52,618 bases of DNA, taken from NCBI GenBank assembly GCA_012960925.1, contig DUAG01000055.1, forward strand, positions 16,950 through 69,567, written 5' to 3'. A program made the position numbers and the translations under genes. Positions 16,965 through 24,472 of this stretch are shown piece after piece. The stretch is from Candidatus Manganitrophaceae bacterium. Its GTDB lineage: Bacteria; Nitrospirota; Nitrospiria; SBBL01; JAADHI01. Below the pieces are notes generated by a model, which made no database searches, was not told where the DNA came from, and saw nothing but the letters and a program-made list of their open reading frames with translations. Numbering within the stretch: position 1 is the first letter of the stretch; each line of letters begins with the position of its first letter.

Positions 16965-18148
16965 AAAATTTTACAGAGATGATTTTAAAAATGGTGTCGG
17001 GGCTTATATTGCTGTTTGTTCTCATCATGGGGACAGCCGATCCGGTCAAAAGCGCAGAATCGCCTCATCTTGTTTTGACACTGACCGATGAAGTGATTAC
17101 CAATGCTCAAATCACAGTTGAAACGGCCAGGCCCGTTCAAATAAAAACCGCCCTGACCTTTGCGGGTCAGGTGAAGCTGAACATCAAAAAGGTGGCCCAT
17201 GTTGTTCCCAGGCTTTCCGGAATCGTGAGTGAAATCCGAAAAACTCTAGGGGATGTGGTCAAAAAAAACGAAGTCATTGCTGTCATTGAGAGCCGAGAGC
17301 TGGCCAATGCCAAAAGTGATTATATCGAAGCCGTAAATCGGCTCGCATTTGCCCGGAATTCTTTTACCAGAGAAGAAGCGCTTTTAAAACAAAAGATCTC
17401 TGCAAAAGAGGATTATTTTGCCAGCCGTCAGGCCCTGCAAGAAGCGGAACTGGAAAAATACGTGACTGGACAGGATTTATTTGCCCTAGGGTTGCGTTCT
17501 GCTGAACTTTCGGGGCTCGTGAATATCCCGAAGGGAAAAGAGCGTCTCATTATTTTTTCCGGTCAGTCCCTGACACGGTATGAGCTTCGTGCCGCAATGA
17601 GTGGCATTGTGATCGAAGAAAATGTGATCTTGGGTAAGGCGGTGGACAAAAAGACTCCGCTTTTTGTTTTGGCCGATATGGGCGAGATCTGGGTGGATGC
17701 CCAAGTGCTGGCCAAAGATTTGAACCGTCTCAAGGTGGGTCAAAATGCAAGGGTGACTTCCAAAAACGCAGGCCTGGGAGGATTGGGAGAGGTGATTTAT
17801 ATCGGACCACGCTTCGACGAAAAAACCCAGATGGGGATGGTCCGCTTAAGGCTTCAAAACCCGGACGGGAAATGGCGTCCCGGACTCTTTGTCTCGGTGG
17901 ATCTGGTTCGGGAAGAGGTGGCGGCCCCAGTAGCTGTTTCTGTGAGTGCGATACAGGTTATCGGGGATCGTAGCGCGCTCTTTATTCAGGTTGGAAAGCG
18001 TTTTGAACTCCGCCCCGTAAAGCTAGGGATCTCAGACGGGCGTCAGGTCGAAATTCTGGAAGGTCTTTCCGGTGGAGAGCAGGTCGTCACCCGGAACAGT
18101 TTTGTCATCAAGGCTGAATGGCTGAACCAGGGAGGTGAACTGAAATGA
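16961..18148 (+). CDS. czcB: RND efflux periplasmic adaptor (CzcB family)
   Basis: Membrane-fusion protein that joins the RND pump to the outer-membrane channel. It has 395 aa: a signal or anchor helix (ILKMVSGLILLFVLIMG), a barrel-sandwich/lipoyl domain (VVPRLSGIVSEIRKTLGDVVKKNEVIAVIES), a coiled-coil hairpin (ALLKQKISAKEDYFASRQAL), beta-barrel (WVDAQVLAKDLNRLKVGQ) and membrane-proximal domain (GLSGGEQVVTRNSFVIKAEW). There is no His-rich N-terminal extension. It overlaps its neighbours at ATGA junctions on both sides, so the three pump genes are translationally coupled. Confidence 0.9.
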   Translation: MKNFTEMILKMVSGLILLFVLIMGTADPVKSAESPHLVLTLTDEVITNAQITVETARPVQIKTALTFAGQVKLNIKKVAHVVPRLSGIVSEIRKTLGDVVKKNEVIAVIESRELANAKSDYIEAVNRLAFARNSFTREEALLKQKISAKEDYFASRQALQEAELEKYVTGQDLFALGLRSAELSGLVNIPKGKERLIIFSGQSLTRYELRAAMSGIVIEENVILGKAVDKKTPLFVLADMGEIWVDAQVLAKDLNRLKVGQNARVTSKNAGLGGLGEVIYIGPRFDEKTQMGMVRLRLQNPDGKWRPGLFVSVDLVREEVAAPVAVSVSAIQVIGDRSALFIQVGKRFELRPVKLGISDGRQVEILEGLSGGEQVVTRNSFVIKAEWLNQGGELK

Positions 18149-21100
18149 TTGCCCATCTCATACGTTTTGTTTTAACGCAGCGGTTGATGGTTCTGGTTAC
18201 CGCTTTAGGGCTTTCCGCTGCCGGCGCGTGGTCCTTTCTGCAGTTGCCGATTGATGCCTTTCCTGATGTTTCATCCCCTCAAGTGGTCATCATTGTAAAA
18301 GCGCCTGGTATGGCACCTCTGGAGGTGGAGCAGCGGATCACCCGCTTGATTGAGGTCGAGGTGAATGGCATCCCTCGCCAGACGGTTCTGCGTTCCCTGA
18401 CAAAATATGCACTTTCTTCCATTACGATTGATTTTGAAGAAGGCACCGATATCTATTGGGCACGGCAGCAAGTCTCCGAACGGCTCAACCAGGTCTGGAG
18501 CAGCCTGCCCAGCGGTGTGGAGGCCGGACTCGCACCAATCATCACCCCATTAGGTGAAGCCTACATGTTCATGGTCGAGGGTGAGGGGCATTCAAACATC
18601 GAGTTACGCGGGCTGCTCGATTGGGTGATCCGGCCTCGGCTTCTTTCCGTCGAAGGGGTGGCCGATGTGAATGCACTGGGGGGCGAAGTGAGAAGTTACC
18701 ACGTGACGCCTGACCCGGAGGCGCTCCTGGCAATGGACCTGAATATCGGCGACCTGAAAAAGGCCCTGGAAAACAATAACCGTAACGCGGGCGGGGACCG
18801 GGTCGTCCGAAACAATGAGGTCTTGCTGGTTCGCACTGTCGGCCATATTACCTCAGGCGAGGATATTGAGAATATCACGGTCACAACGCAGAATGGTCAG
18901 CCCATCCATATCAAAGACCTCGCCAGTGTTCAAATCGGGTCTCTGACCCGCTATGGCGGGGTAACCAAGAATGGTGAAGGAGAATTTGTAGAAGGGATCG
19001 TCCTGAACCGGATGGGGGCCAATGCCAGTCTGACTGTTGCGGGAGTCAAAACCGCGTTGAAGGAAATCGAAAAAAGCCTTCCCGACGGCGTAAAAATCGT
19101 TCCCTTTTATGACCGGACCGACCTGGTCAATACCGCAATCGGGACAGTAAAAACCGCCTTGAGTGCGGCATTTGTTCTGGTGGTCATCGTCCTCATTATT
19201 TTCCTGGGGTATATGCGCGGGGCGATTACGGTTGCGGCGATCCTGCCTTTGAGCATCTTGTTCACCTTTATTCTGATGTACCTCGGCGGGGTCTCGGCCA
19301 ACTTGATGTCTTTGGGGGGGCTGGCCATTGCGATCGGGGTACTGGTCGATCCTGCGGTTGTGGTCGTGGAAAATATCCAGACCCACCTCGCGCGTCGTTT
19401 GAAGGGGGTCGATCCTTTGCACGTTATCTACCGCGCGGTAATAGAAGTGGCACAGCCTGTCGTTTCCGGGACACTCATTATCATCGTGGTTTTTCTCCCC
19501 CTGCTCAGCCTGAGCGGTCTTGAGGGAAAACTCTTCACGCCGCTGGCGATCACTATCACTCTGGCTTTAGCCGTTTCGATGTTGATCGCCCTGACGGTGA
19601 TCCCCGTGCTGGCCAGTTTTTTGATGAAATGCGGCCCCGCAAAAGAAAATCGCCTGATCGAAAGCTTAAAGAACCTTCATCGACCGATCATTGCTTTTGC
19701 ATTGAGCCATCGAAAATGGTCGGTGGGTGTTTCCATGATGCTTTTGGCCGGGGCAATCAGCCTTTATCCCTTTATCGGAAAGGAATTTATGCCGGTATTG
19801 GATGAAGGCATGACGGTCGTAATTGTCGAAAAACTGCCGAGTATTTCGCTCGAACGTTCTCTCGAAATAGACGGAGACATCCAGACGGCCCTTATGGCTC
19901 TGCCTGAAATCGAAGGCGTGGCTGCCCGGATGGGCTCTGACGAGTTGCGATTAGATCCGATGGGTTTGTATCAAACGGATAACTTCCTCCTAACCAAGCC
20001 CCGCTCAGAATGGACGGTAGACGGCCCGGCCGAACTTGAAGTGAAAATTCGCGAGATTCTCGACCGTTTTCCGGGGATCGTTTATGCCTTTACACAGCCG
20101 ATTGATATGCGGGTCTCAGAGATGTTGACAGGTGTCCGAGCCGCCCTTGCCGTGAAATTGTATGGTGAAGACCTTGCCTTACTTGAAGAAACGGCAAAGA
20201 AGATAGAGGCCCTTGTGGCGGAGATTCCCGGCAGTGTCGATCTCTTCCGGACAGACATCACCGGCCAGCGCTACCTGGAGGTTCGAATGCGCTCAGAGGT
20301 GATGAGCCGTTTTGGGATCAACACCGAGGACATCAATGAACTGATCAGCACGGCTGTGGGAGGAAACATTGTCACTGAGGTGATGGAAGGCGTCCGGCGA
20401 ACGCCCGTGTTGCTGAGATATCCTGAATCCATGCGGAACTCCGCTGAGGCCATCGGCAATATTCGGGTAGATACCCCGACAGGAGACAAAGTCCCCATCA
20501 GCCTCCTGGCCGATATTGTAGATGTAGACGGACCGGTTCAGGTCGTTCATGAAGGCATTTTGCGGCAAGTCGTGATTCAAACGAACCTCGAAGGCCGGGA
20601 TATTGTCGGTTTTGTAGATGAAATCAGGGCAGCCATTGATGAAAAAATCGTCCTTCCGCCTGGATTTTTTGTGGAATTTGGCGGCCAGTTTGAAAATCAG
20701 CAGCGCGCGGCCAAGCGGTTGGCGATTGTTGTGCCCATTGCCATTGCGCTCATTTTTCTATTTTTATTCACCACCTTCAATTCTGTTCGACAAGCAGGAC
20801 TGATCATCCTGAATATTCCCTTCGCCATGATCGGCGGGATCGTTGCCCTGTATTTCTCAGGTCTCTACCTTTCAGTGCCGGCCTCGGTCGGTTTTATCGC
20901 CCTTTTTGGCATGGCGATCATGAACGGCATCGTGATGGTTAGTTATTTCAATCAGCTTCGAGAAGAAGGGCTTCCGCTTCATCAAGCCGTTCTTCAGGGT
21001 GCAGAACGGCGGCTTCGTCCTGTGCTTATGACGGCAATTACAACAGGTCTCGCCTTGATTCCCTTGCTGATTGCGACCGGGCCGGGTTCGGAGTTACAGA

Positions 21101-21273
21101 AACCCCTGGCGATCGTGGTGATCGGAGGGCTTTTTACATCCACACTTTTAACCTTGATATTGCTGCCGACACTCTATGCCTGGTTCGAAGGGGATGGCGA
21201 AGAGAAAATACAAAAGGAGGAAACCGGCGATGAAATGTTTGACCTTGATCGTACACGCGTCCGCGAAGCGTGA
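18145..21273 (+). CDS. czcA: Heavy-metal efflux RND permease (CzcA/CusA family)
   Basis: Proton-driven inner-membrane pump of 1042 aa with the usual 12-helix, duplicated RND layout. The N-terminus (PIDAFPDVSSPQVVI) and periplasmic parts (QQVSERLNQVWSSLP, MRVSEMLTGVRAALAVKLYG) are HME-type. In TM4, AIAIGVLVDPAVVVVEN keeps the Asp (about residue 402) and Glu, but has Ala where CzcA-type pumps carry a first Asp; in this it resembles CusA. The substrate (Co/Zn/Cd/Ni versus Cu/Ag) is therefore open. Overlaps czcB by 4 bases and the DUF3240 gene by 44. Confidence 0.93.
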   Translation: MIAHLIRFVLTQRLMVLVTALGLSAAGAWSFLQLPIDAFPDVSSPQVVIIVKAPGMAPLEVEQRITRLIEVEVNGIPRQTVLRSLTKYALSSITIDFEEGTDIYWARQQVSERLNQVWSSLPSGVEAGLAPIITPLGEAYMFMVEGEGHSNIELRGLLDWVIRPRLLSVEGVADVNALGGEVRSYHVTPDPEALLAMDLNIGDLKKALENNNRNAGGDRVVRNNEVLLVRTVGHITSGEDIENITVTTQNGQPIHIKDLASVQIGSLTRYGGVTKNGEGEFVEGIVLNRMGANASLTVAGVKTALKEIEKSLPDGVKIVPFYDRTDLVNTAIGTVKTALSAAFVLVVIVLIIFLGYMRGAITVAAILPLSILFTFILMYLGGVSANLMSLGGLAIAIGVLVDPAVVVVENIQTHLARRLKGVDPLHVIYRAVIEVAQPVVSGTLIIIVVFLPLLSLSGLEGKLFTPLAITITLALAVSMLIALTVIPVLASFLMKCGPAKENRLIESLKNLHRPIIAFALSHRKWSVGVSMMLLAGAISLYPFIGKEFMPVLDEGMTVVIVEKLPSISLERSLEIDGDIQTALMALPEIEGVAARMGSDELRLDPMGLYQTDNFLLTKPRSEWTVDGPAELEVKIREILDRFPGIVYAFTQPIDMRVSEMLTGVRAALAVKLYGEDLALLEETAKKIEALVAEIPGSVDLFRTDITGQRYLEVRMRSEVMSRFGINTEDINELISTAVGGNIVTEVMEGVRRTPVLLRYPESMRNSAEAIGNIRVDTPTGDKVPISLLADIVDVDGPVQVVHEGILRQVVIQTNLEGRDIVGFVDEIRAAIDEKIVLPPGFFVEFGGQFENQQRAAKRLAIVVPIAIALIFLFLFTTFNSVRQAGLIILNIPFAMIGGIVALYFSGLYLSVPASVGFIALFGMAIMNGIVMVSYFNQLREEGLPLHQAVLQGAERRLRPVLMTAITTGLALIPLLIATGPGSELQKPLAIVVIGGLFTSTLLTLILLPTLYAWFEGDGEEKIQKEETGDEMFDLDRTRVREA

Positions 21274-21550
21274 CCTGGCAGATCGTCTTAGAAATATTAC
21301 TGGCGTGAAGGGGTTTACATTGCTTGCATGTGAAGGACATTCCGCTGAGACCGAGCACGAACCCTTTCAAAGCGTCCGGGACCGGGTGGTGGGTTATGTC
21401 CCTCGCGTACGTGTGGACATCCTCCTGGAGGATGCACATACAGACGGCGTCATTAAAGCCCTCAAGGAAGCATTCAAAACAGATGAAAAGCAGCGTGCCC
21501 GAATCGGTATCTGGTTCATGACAGATATTTTGGCGTCTGGTAAAATATGA
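21230..21550 (+). CDS. DUF3240 PII-like protein of metal-efflux operon
   Basis: A 106-aa protein with a ferredoxin-like, PII-type pattern: MKCLTLIVHASAKRDLADRLRNI, then EHEPFQSVRDRVVGYVPRVRVDILLED, then ALKEAFKTDEKQRARIGIWFMTDI. DUF3240 proteins commonly follow CzcA-type genes and may act as small trimeric sensors, but their ligand is unproven. The start is ATG 21230, with GGAGGAAA upstream inside the pump gene; the longer frame from 21176 merely reads through the pump's 3' end. Its last bases overlap the frame of the next gene. Confidence 0.75.
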   Translation: MKCLTLIVHASAKRDLADRLRNITGVKGFTLLACEGHSAETEHEPFQSVRDRVVGYVPRVRVDILLEDAHTDGVIKALKEAFKTDEKQRARIGIWFMTDILASGKI

Positions 21551-21564
21551 AAAAGGAGATCAGA

Positions 21565-22356
21565 ATGAATTTAAAAAAATTGAAGGTCGCTGCGGGGATG
21601 CTTATGCTGATACTTATTCCTGTGCTTGCACTGGCCCATGGTATTTCTGAAGCAGATAAACAGGCCATGATCGACGGCGGTTACCTCCAGTATGTTTGGC
21701 TCGGGGGAAGTCACATGCTGACCGGCTATGACCATCTTCTCTTTATTTTCGGGGTGATCTTTTTTCTGACCGGGTTTCGTGATATCGTGAAATACATCAC
21801 CATTTTTACCCTGGGACACAGCCTGACGCTTGTTTTTGCGACCATCTTCAGCATCTCGGCAAACTACCATCTCGTTGATGCCGTGATTGCCCTTAGTGTT
21901 TGCTACAAGGGATTTGATAATCTGGATGGCTTTAAAAAATACTTGAAGATGTCCTCCCCCAATCTCTTGTGGGTTATCTTTATTTTTGGTTTGATTCATG
22001 GTTTTGGTCTTTCGACAAGGCTTCAACAATTACCTTTGGGAGAAAGCGGTTTGATCTTCCGGATACTGTCTTTTAACGTCGGCGTCGAATTGGGACAGAT
22101 CACGGCCTTGACTATTATGCTGTCACTTATTATCACCTGGCGCAGATTTAACTCTTTCAAGCAGTTCAGTACGGTCTCTAACGCCGGACTGATTGTGGCC
22201 GGGGCATTTCTGTTTTTGATGCAAATTCATGGTTATGGTCATACGACCGATCCGGATAGTTTCGGATTTAGTACGGACAACCACATTCACGAACATCAGC
22301 AGATGGAAGAAGAAATCATCACGCAGCAAAGAAACAGTCGCGACTCAATCTTTTAA
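21565..22356 (+). CDS. HupE/UreJ-type membrane protein
   Basis: A 263-aa integral membrane protein of the HupE/UreJ_2 group, some members of which move nickel or cobalt. It has a signal-like N-terminal helix, then the conserved HxxxGxDHLLF motif (SHMLTGYDHLLFIFGVIFFLTGFR), FTLGHSLTL, LIHGFGLSTRL and FNVGVELGQ. The C-terminal tail is rich in His and acidic residues (HIHEHQQMEEE), a possible metal-binding tail. ATG 21565 is chosen because AAGGAG lies 7 bases before it; an ATG at 21547 overlapping the previous stop is the alternative. Its place in the efflux operon supports a role in metal homeostasis. Confidence 0.8.
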   Translation: MNLKKLKVAAGMLMLILIPVLALAHGISEADKQAMIDGGYLQYVWLGGSHMLTGYDHLLFIFGVIFFLTGFRDIVKYITIFTLGHSLTLVFATIFSISANYHLVDAVIALSVCYKGFDNLDGFKKYLKMSSPNLLWVIFIFGLIHGFGLSTRLQQLPLGESGLIFRILSFNVGVELGQITALTIMLSLIITWRRFNSFKQFSTVSNAGLIVAGAFLFLMQIHGYGHTTDPDSFGFSTDNHIHEHQQMEEEIITQQRNSRDSIF

Positions 22357-22383
22357 CGCAATTCAACTTTCTGGGAGGTTCAG

Positions 22384-22734
22384 ATGAAAAAAATATCAGC
22401 TTATCTACTTGTTCTATTTGTATTTTCGGCCCCCGTGGTTTTTGCCGGCCCAGGTGGTGGCGACCATTCGCACGAATCCGCCAGCCCAATATCAGAGGAC
22501 GAAGCCCTGAAAACGGCGAGTGGCGTTGTGGCGGAGATTGTCAATGAAGGGAAATTGGATAAATCCTGGGAGGTGGTTAAACCGAAACAAATTATACAGA
22601 AAACTTTTAAAAAAGGCCCAGAATGGGTGGTCACCTTTGACAATCCTCTGGCCGAAAACAAAGACAAGCAAACCTTGTACGTCTTTCTCAGTCTGTCCGG
22701 GCGTTACCTCGGTGCTAATTTTTCAGGGAATTAG
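22384..22734 (+). CDS. Small periplasmic protein (DUF6488-like)
   Basis: A 116-aa protein with a clean signal peptide ending in FAGPGGGDHSHES, which places a Gly/His motif at the mature N-terminus. The rest, DEALKTASGVVAEIVNEGKLDKSWEVVKPKQIIQK then EWVVTFDNPLAENKDKQTLYVFLSLSGRYLGANFSG, forms a small PepSY-like alpha/beta unit and resembles DUF6488 proteins found with metal-efflux genes. GGGAGG precedes the ATG. Last gene of the metal cluster; a perfect 13-bp inverted repeat follows the stop codon by 5 bases. Confidence 0.65.
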   Translation: MKKISAYLLVLFVFSAPVVFAGPGGGDHSHESASPISEDEALKTASGVVAEIVNEGKLDKSWEVVKPKQIIQKTFKKGPEWVVTFDNPLAENKDKQTLYVFLSLSGRYLGANFSGN

Positions 22735-22739
22735 TCCAT

Positions 22740-22784
22740 CTTAATGCACTCTTATCCAAAAGTTCGAAATGAGAGTGCATTAAG
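22740..22784. promoter_or_regulatory. 13-bp perfect inverted repeat (operator or hairpin)
   Basis: CTTAATGCACTCT at 22740-22752 and its exact complement at 22772-22784, 19 bp apart. No T-run follows, so a plain intrinsic terminator is unlikely. It lies just upstream of a TTGACA box for the next gene, so it could be an operator or a Rho-assisted end. Confidence 0.5.
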
Positions 22785-22790
22785 ATATCC

Positions 22791-22819
22791 TTGACAAAAA
22801 TATCATCTCAGAACACAAT
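22791..22819 (+). promoter_or_regulatory. Sigma70-like promoter of the lipoprotein gene
   Basis: TTGACA at 22791-22796, a 17-bp spacer, then CACAAT at 22814-22819 (4 of 6 matches to TATAAT). Transcription would start only a base or two before ATG 22828, which has no ribosome binding site; a leaderless mRNA is implied. Confidence 0.45.
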
Positions 22820-22827
22820 CACACTCC

Positions 22828-23652
22828 ATGCGGAAACAAGTCGATCAACAAATAGAGCGGCATACCAACCAGGCCCTGTTGGGTTTTTGGGGCGCACCTT
22901 TTTTTAAAAAGGCGGTCCTTGGCCTTATCTTTCTTTGTACTGCATCGGTCTTGCTTGGCGCCTGCGCTTCCCGGCAGCGTGTTCCTTCTGCCTCAGCTTT
23001 GCCCTTGGCCCTCTCCGAAAGCCCCCCGGAAGGAGAGGATAATCGCTTCTGGTGGGAGGCCCGCTTTAAAATAGTATGGCCTTCAGATCACGCTCCGGAT
23101 AGCGCCGTAGACCTCCTCCTTGCACATGCCGTTATTGAGCCTTTATTGAAAGACCATGCAAAGCATCTTCTCCGCTGGCGCTTCCACCGGAGGGCCGCCC
23201 CGGACAGCACGGGCCACCAGTTCACCTTTTTTTTCTACACAAACACGGACACTGCAGCCGAACTCTTTAAAAAAATTAAAGAGAATGATCATCTGATTCA
23301 GGCGCTGTCGGCTCAGATTGTTGAAAAGGTTATTTTGGACAATCCTGACAAACCCTCTCGTCCTCAGATTGAAGACACGAGTGACCCCCAATGGTCACCC
23401 TCGCTTCAAAAGAATTGGCCTTCATACATCATGGGGGTCAGCGCCTTATGGCTTGGTCTCATCGACGATGAAATGACCCAGGTCTCGCACCTCCCGGGAA
23501 TGGAAATCTCTCAACAACTTGAGACCTATCGAAAGGCTGAAATTCGCATCACGAAGTCCTGGAATCGTGAAGGTCAACACGCATTTCTTCACCACCTCAG
23601 TGCGGTGTTCGGATACGAACCCTTGCTCATCAGGAAAAATATTCTCTTTTAA
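22828..23652 (+). CDS. Lipoprotein of unknown function
   Basis: A 274-aa protein with a long N-region, a hydrophobic segment and lipobox LLGAC (Cys about 48), so it should be lipid-anchored. The mature part is mixed alpha/beta with features such as RFWWEARFKIVWPSD, HLLRWRFHRRAAPD and HQFTFFFYTNTDTAAELFKKI. I recognise no family. The start ATG has no ribosome binding site but sits 8 bases after a -10-like box, consistent with leaderless translation. It is 18 bp upstream of the AIM24-family gene. Confidence 0.7.
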   Translation: MRKQVDQQIERHTNQALLGFWGAPFFKKAVLGLIFLCTASVLLGACASRQRVPSASALPLALSESPPEGEDNRFWWEARFKIVWPSDHAPDSAVDLLLAHAVIEPLLKDHAKHLLRWRFHRRAAPDSTGHQFTFFFYTNTDTAAELFKKIKENDHLIQALSAQIVEKVILDNPDKPSRPQIEDTSDPQWSPSLQKNWPSYIMGVSALWLGLIDDEMTQVSHLPGMEISQQLETYRKAEIRITKSWNREGQHAFLHHLSAVFGYEPLLIRKNILF

Positions 23653-23670
23653 GAACAGGAGAGTCATTTT

Positions 23671-24438
23671 ATGAAATGTCACGAAGTGGACTACCAGATC
23701 ATTGGAGATGATATGCAGATCGTAGAAGTCGAACTCGATCCCGGAGAAACAGTCATCGCTGAAGCAGGTGCCATGAATTATATGGACGACGGCATCACCT
23801 TCGAGGCGAAAATGGGGGATGGTTCCAATCCTGGCGAGGGTATTTTCGGTAAACTTTTGAATGTCGGTAAGCGGGTGCTCACGGGGGAATCTATTTTTTT
23901 GACCCATTTCTCAAATGAGGGCCGCAGCAAAAAACGTGTCGCCTTTGCCGCACCCTATCCCGGAAAAATTATTCCCATACATCTGGCAGACGTCCAGGGA
24001 GAGTTGATGTGCCAGAAAGATGCCTTTCTCTGCGCAGCCTTTGGGACCGAAATCGGGATTGCCTTTACAAAGCGTCTTGGCGCTGGCTTCTTTGGGGGTG
24101 AAGGATTCATTCTCCAACGCCTCCGGGGCGACGGGATGACCTTTGTCCACGTCGGGGGGACCGTGATCCGGAAGACCTTGAATAATGAACGGATTCGTGT
24201 GGATACGGGTTGTCTCGCGGCATTTACATCGGGTATTCATTATGATATTGAGCGGGCCGGCAGCCTGAAGTCGATGTTTTTCGGTGGGGAAGGTCTTTTT
24301 CTCGCAACCTTGAGCGGGACAGGGACGGTCTGGCTTCAGAGTCTTCCTTTCTCTCGAATGGCAGATCGTATTCTTCAGCATGCCCCCGCGGCCGGGGGAG
24401 GCCGCAAAGGAGAAAGCGGGATATTGGGAGGCCTGTAA
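23671..24438 (+). CDS. AIM24/TIGR00266 family protein
   Basis: A 255-aa protein of the AIM24 family, a conserved beta-sandwich of unknown biochemical role in bacteria. Typical text: [21 protein letters not shown] near the start, [87 protein letters not shown]. It ends in a Gly-rich tail. The ATG is preceded by CAGGAGAG. It is 34 bp upstream of the acyl-CoA dehydrogenase, with no known functional link. Confidence 0.9.
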   Translation: MKCHEVDYQIIGDDMQIVEVELDPGETVIAEAGAMNYMDDGITFEAKMGDGSNPGEGIFGKLLNVGKRVLTGESIFLTHFSNEGRSKKRVAFAAPYPGKIIPIHLADVQGELMCQKDAFLCAAFGTEIGIAFTKRLGAGFFGGEGFILQRLRGDGMTFVHVGGTVIRKTLNNERIRVDTGCLAAFTSGIHYDIERAGSLKSMFFGGEGLFLATLSGTGTVWLQSLPFSRMADRILQHAPAAGGGRKGESGILGGL

Positions 24439-24472
24439 GCGGCTGTGCAATATTTTCTTTGAGGAGAAAACC

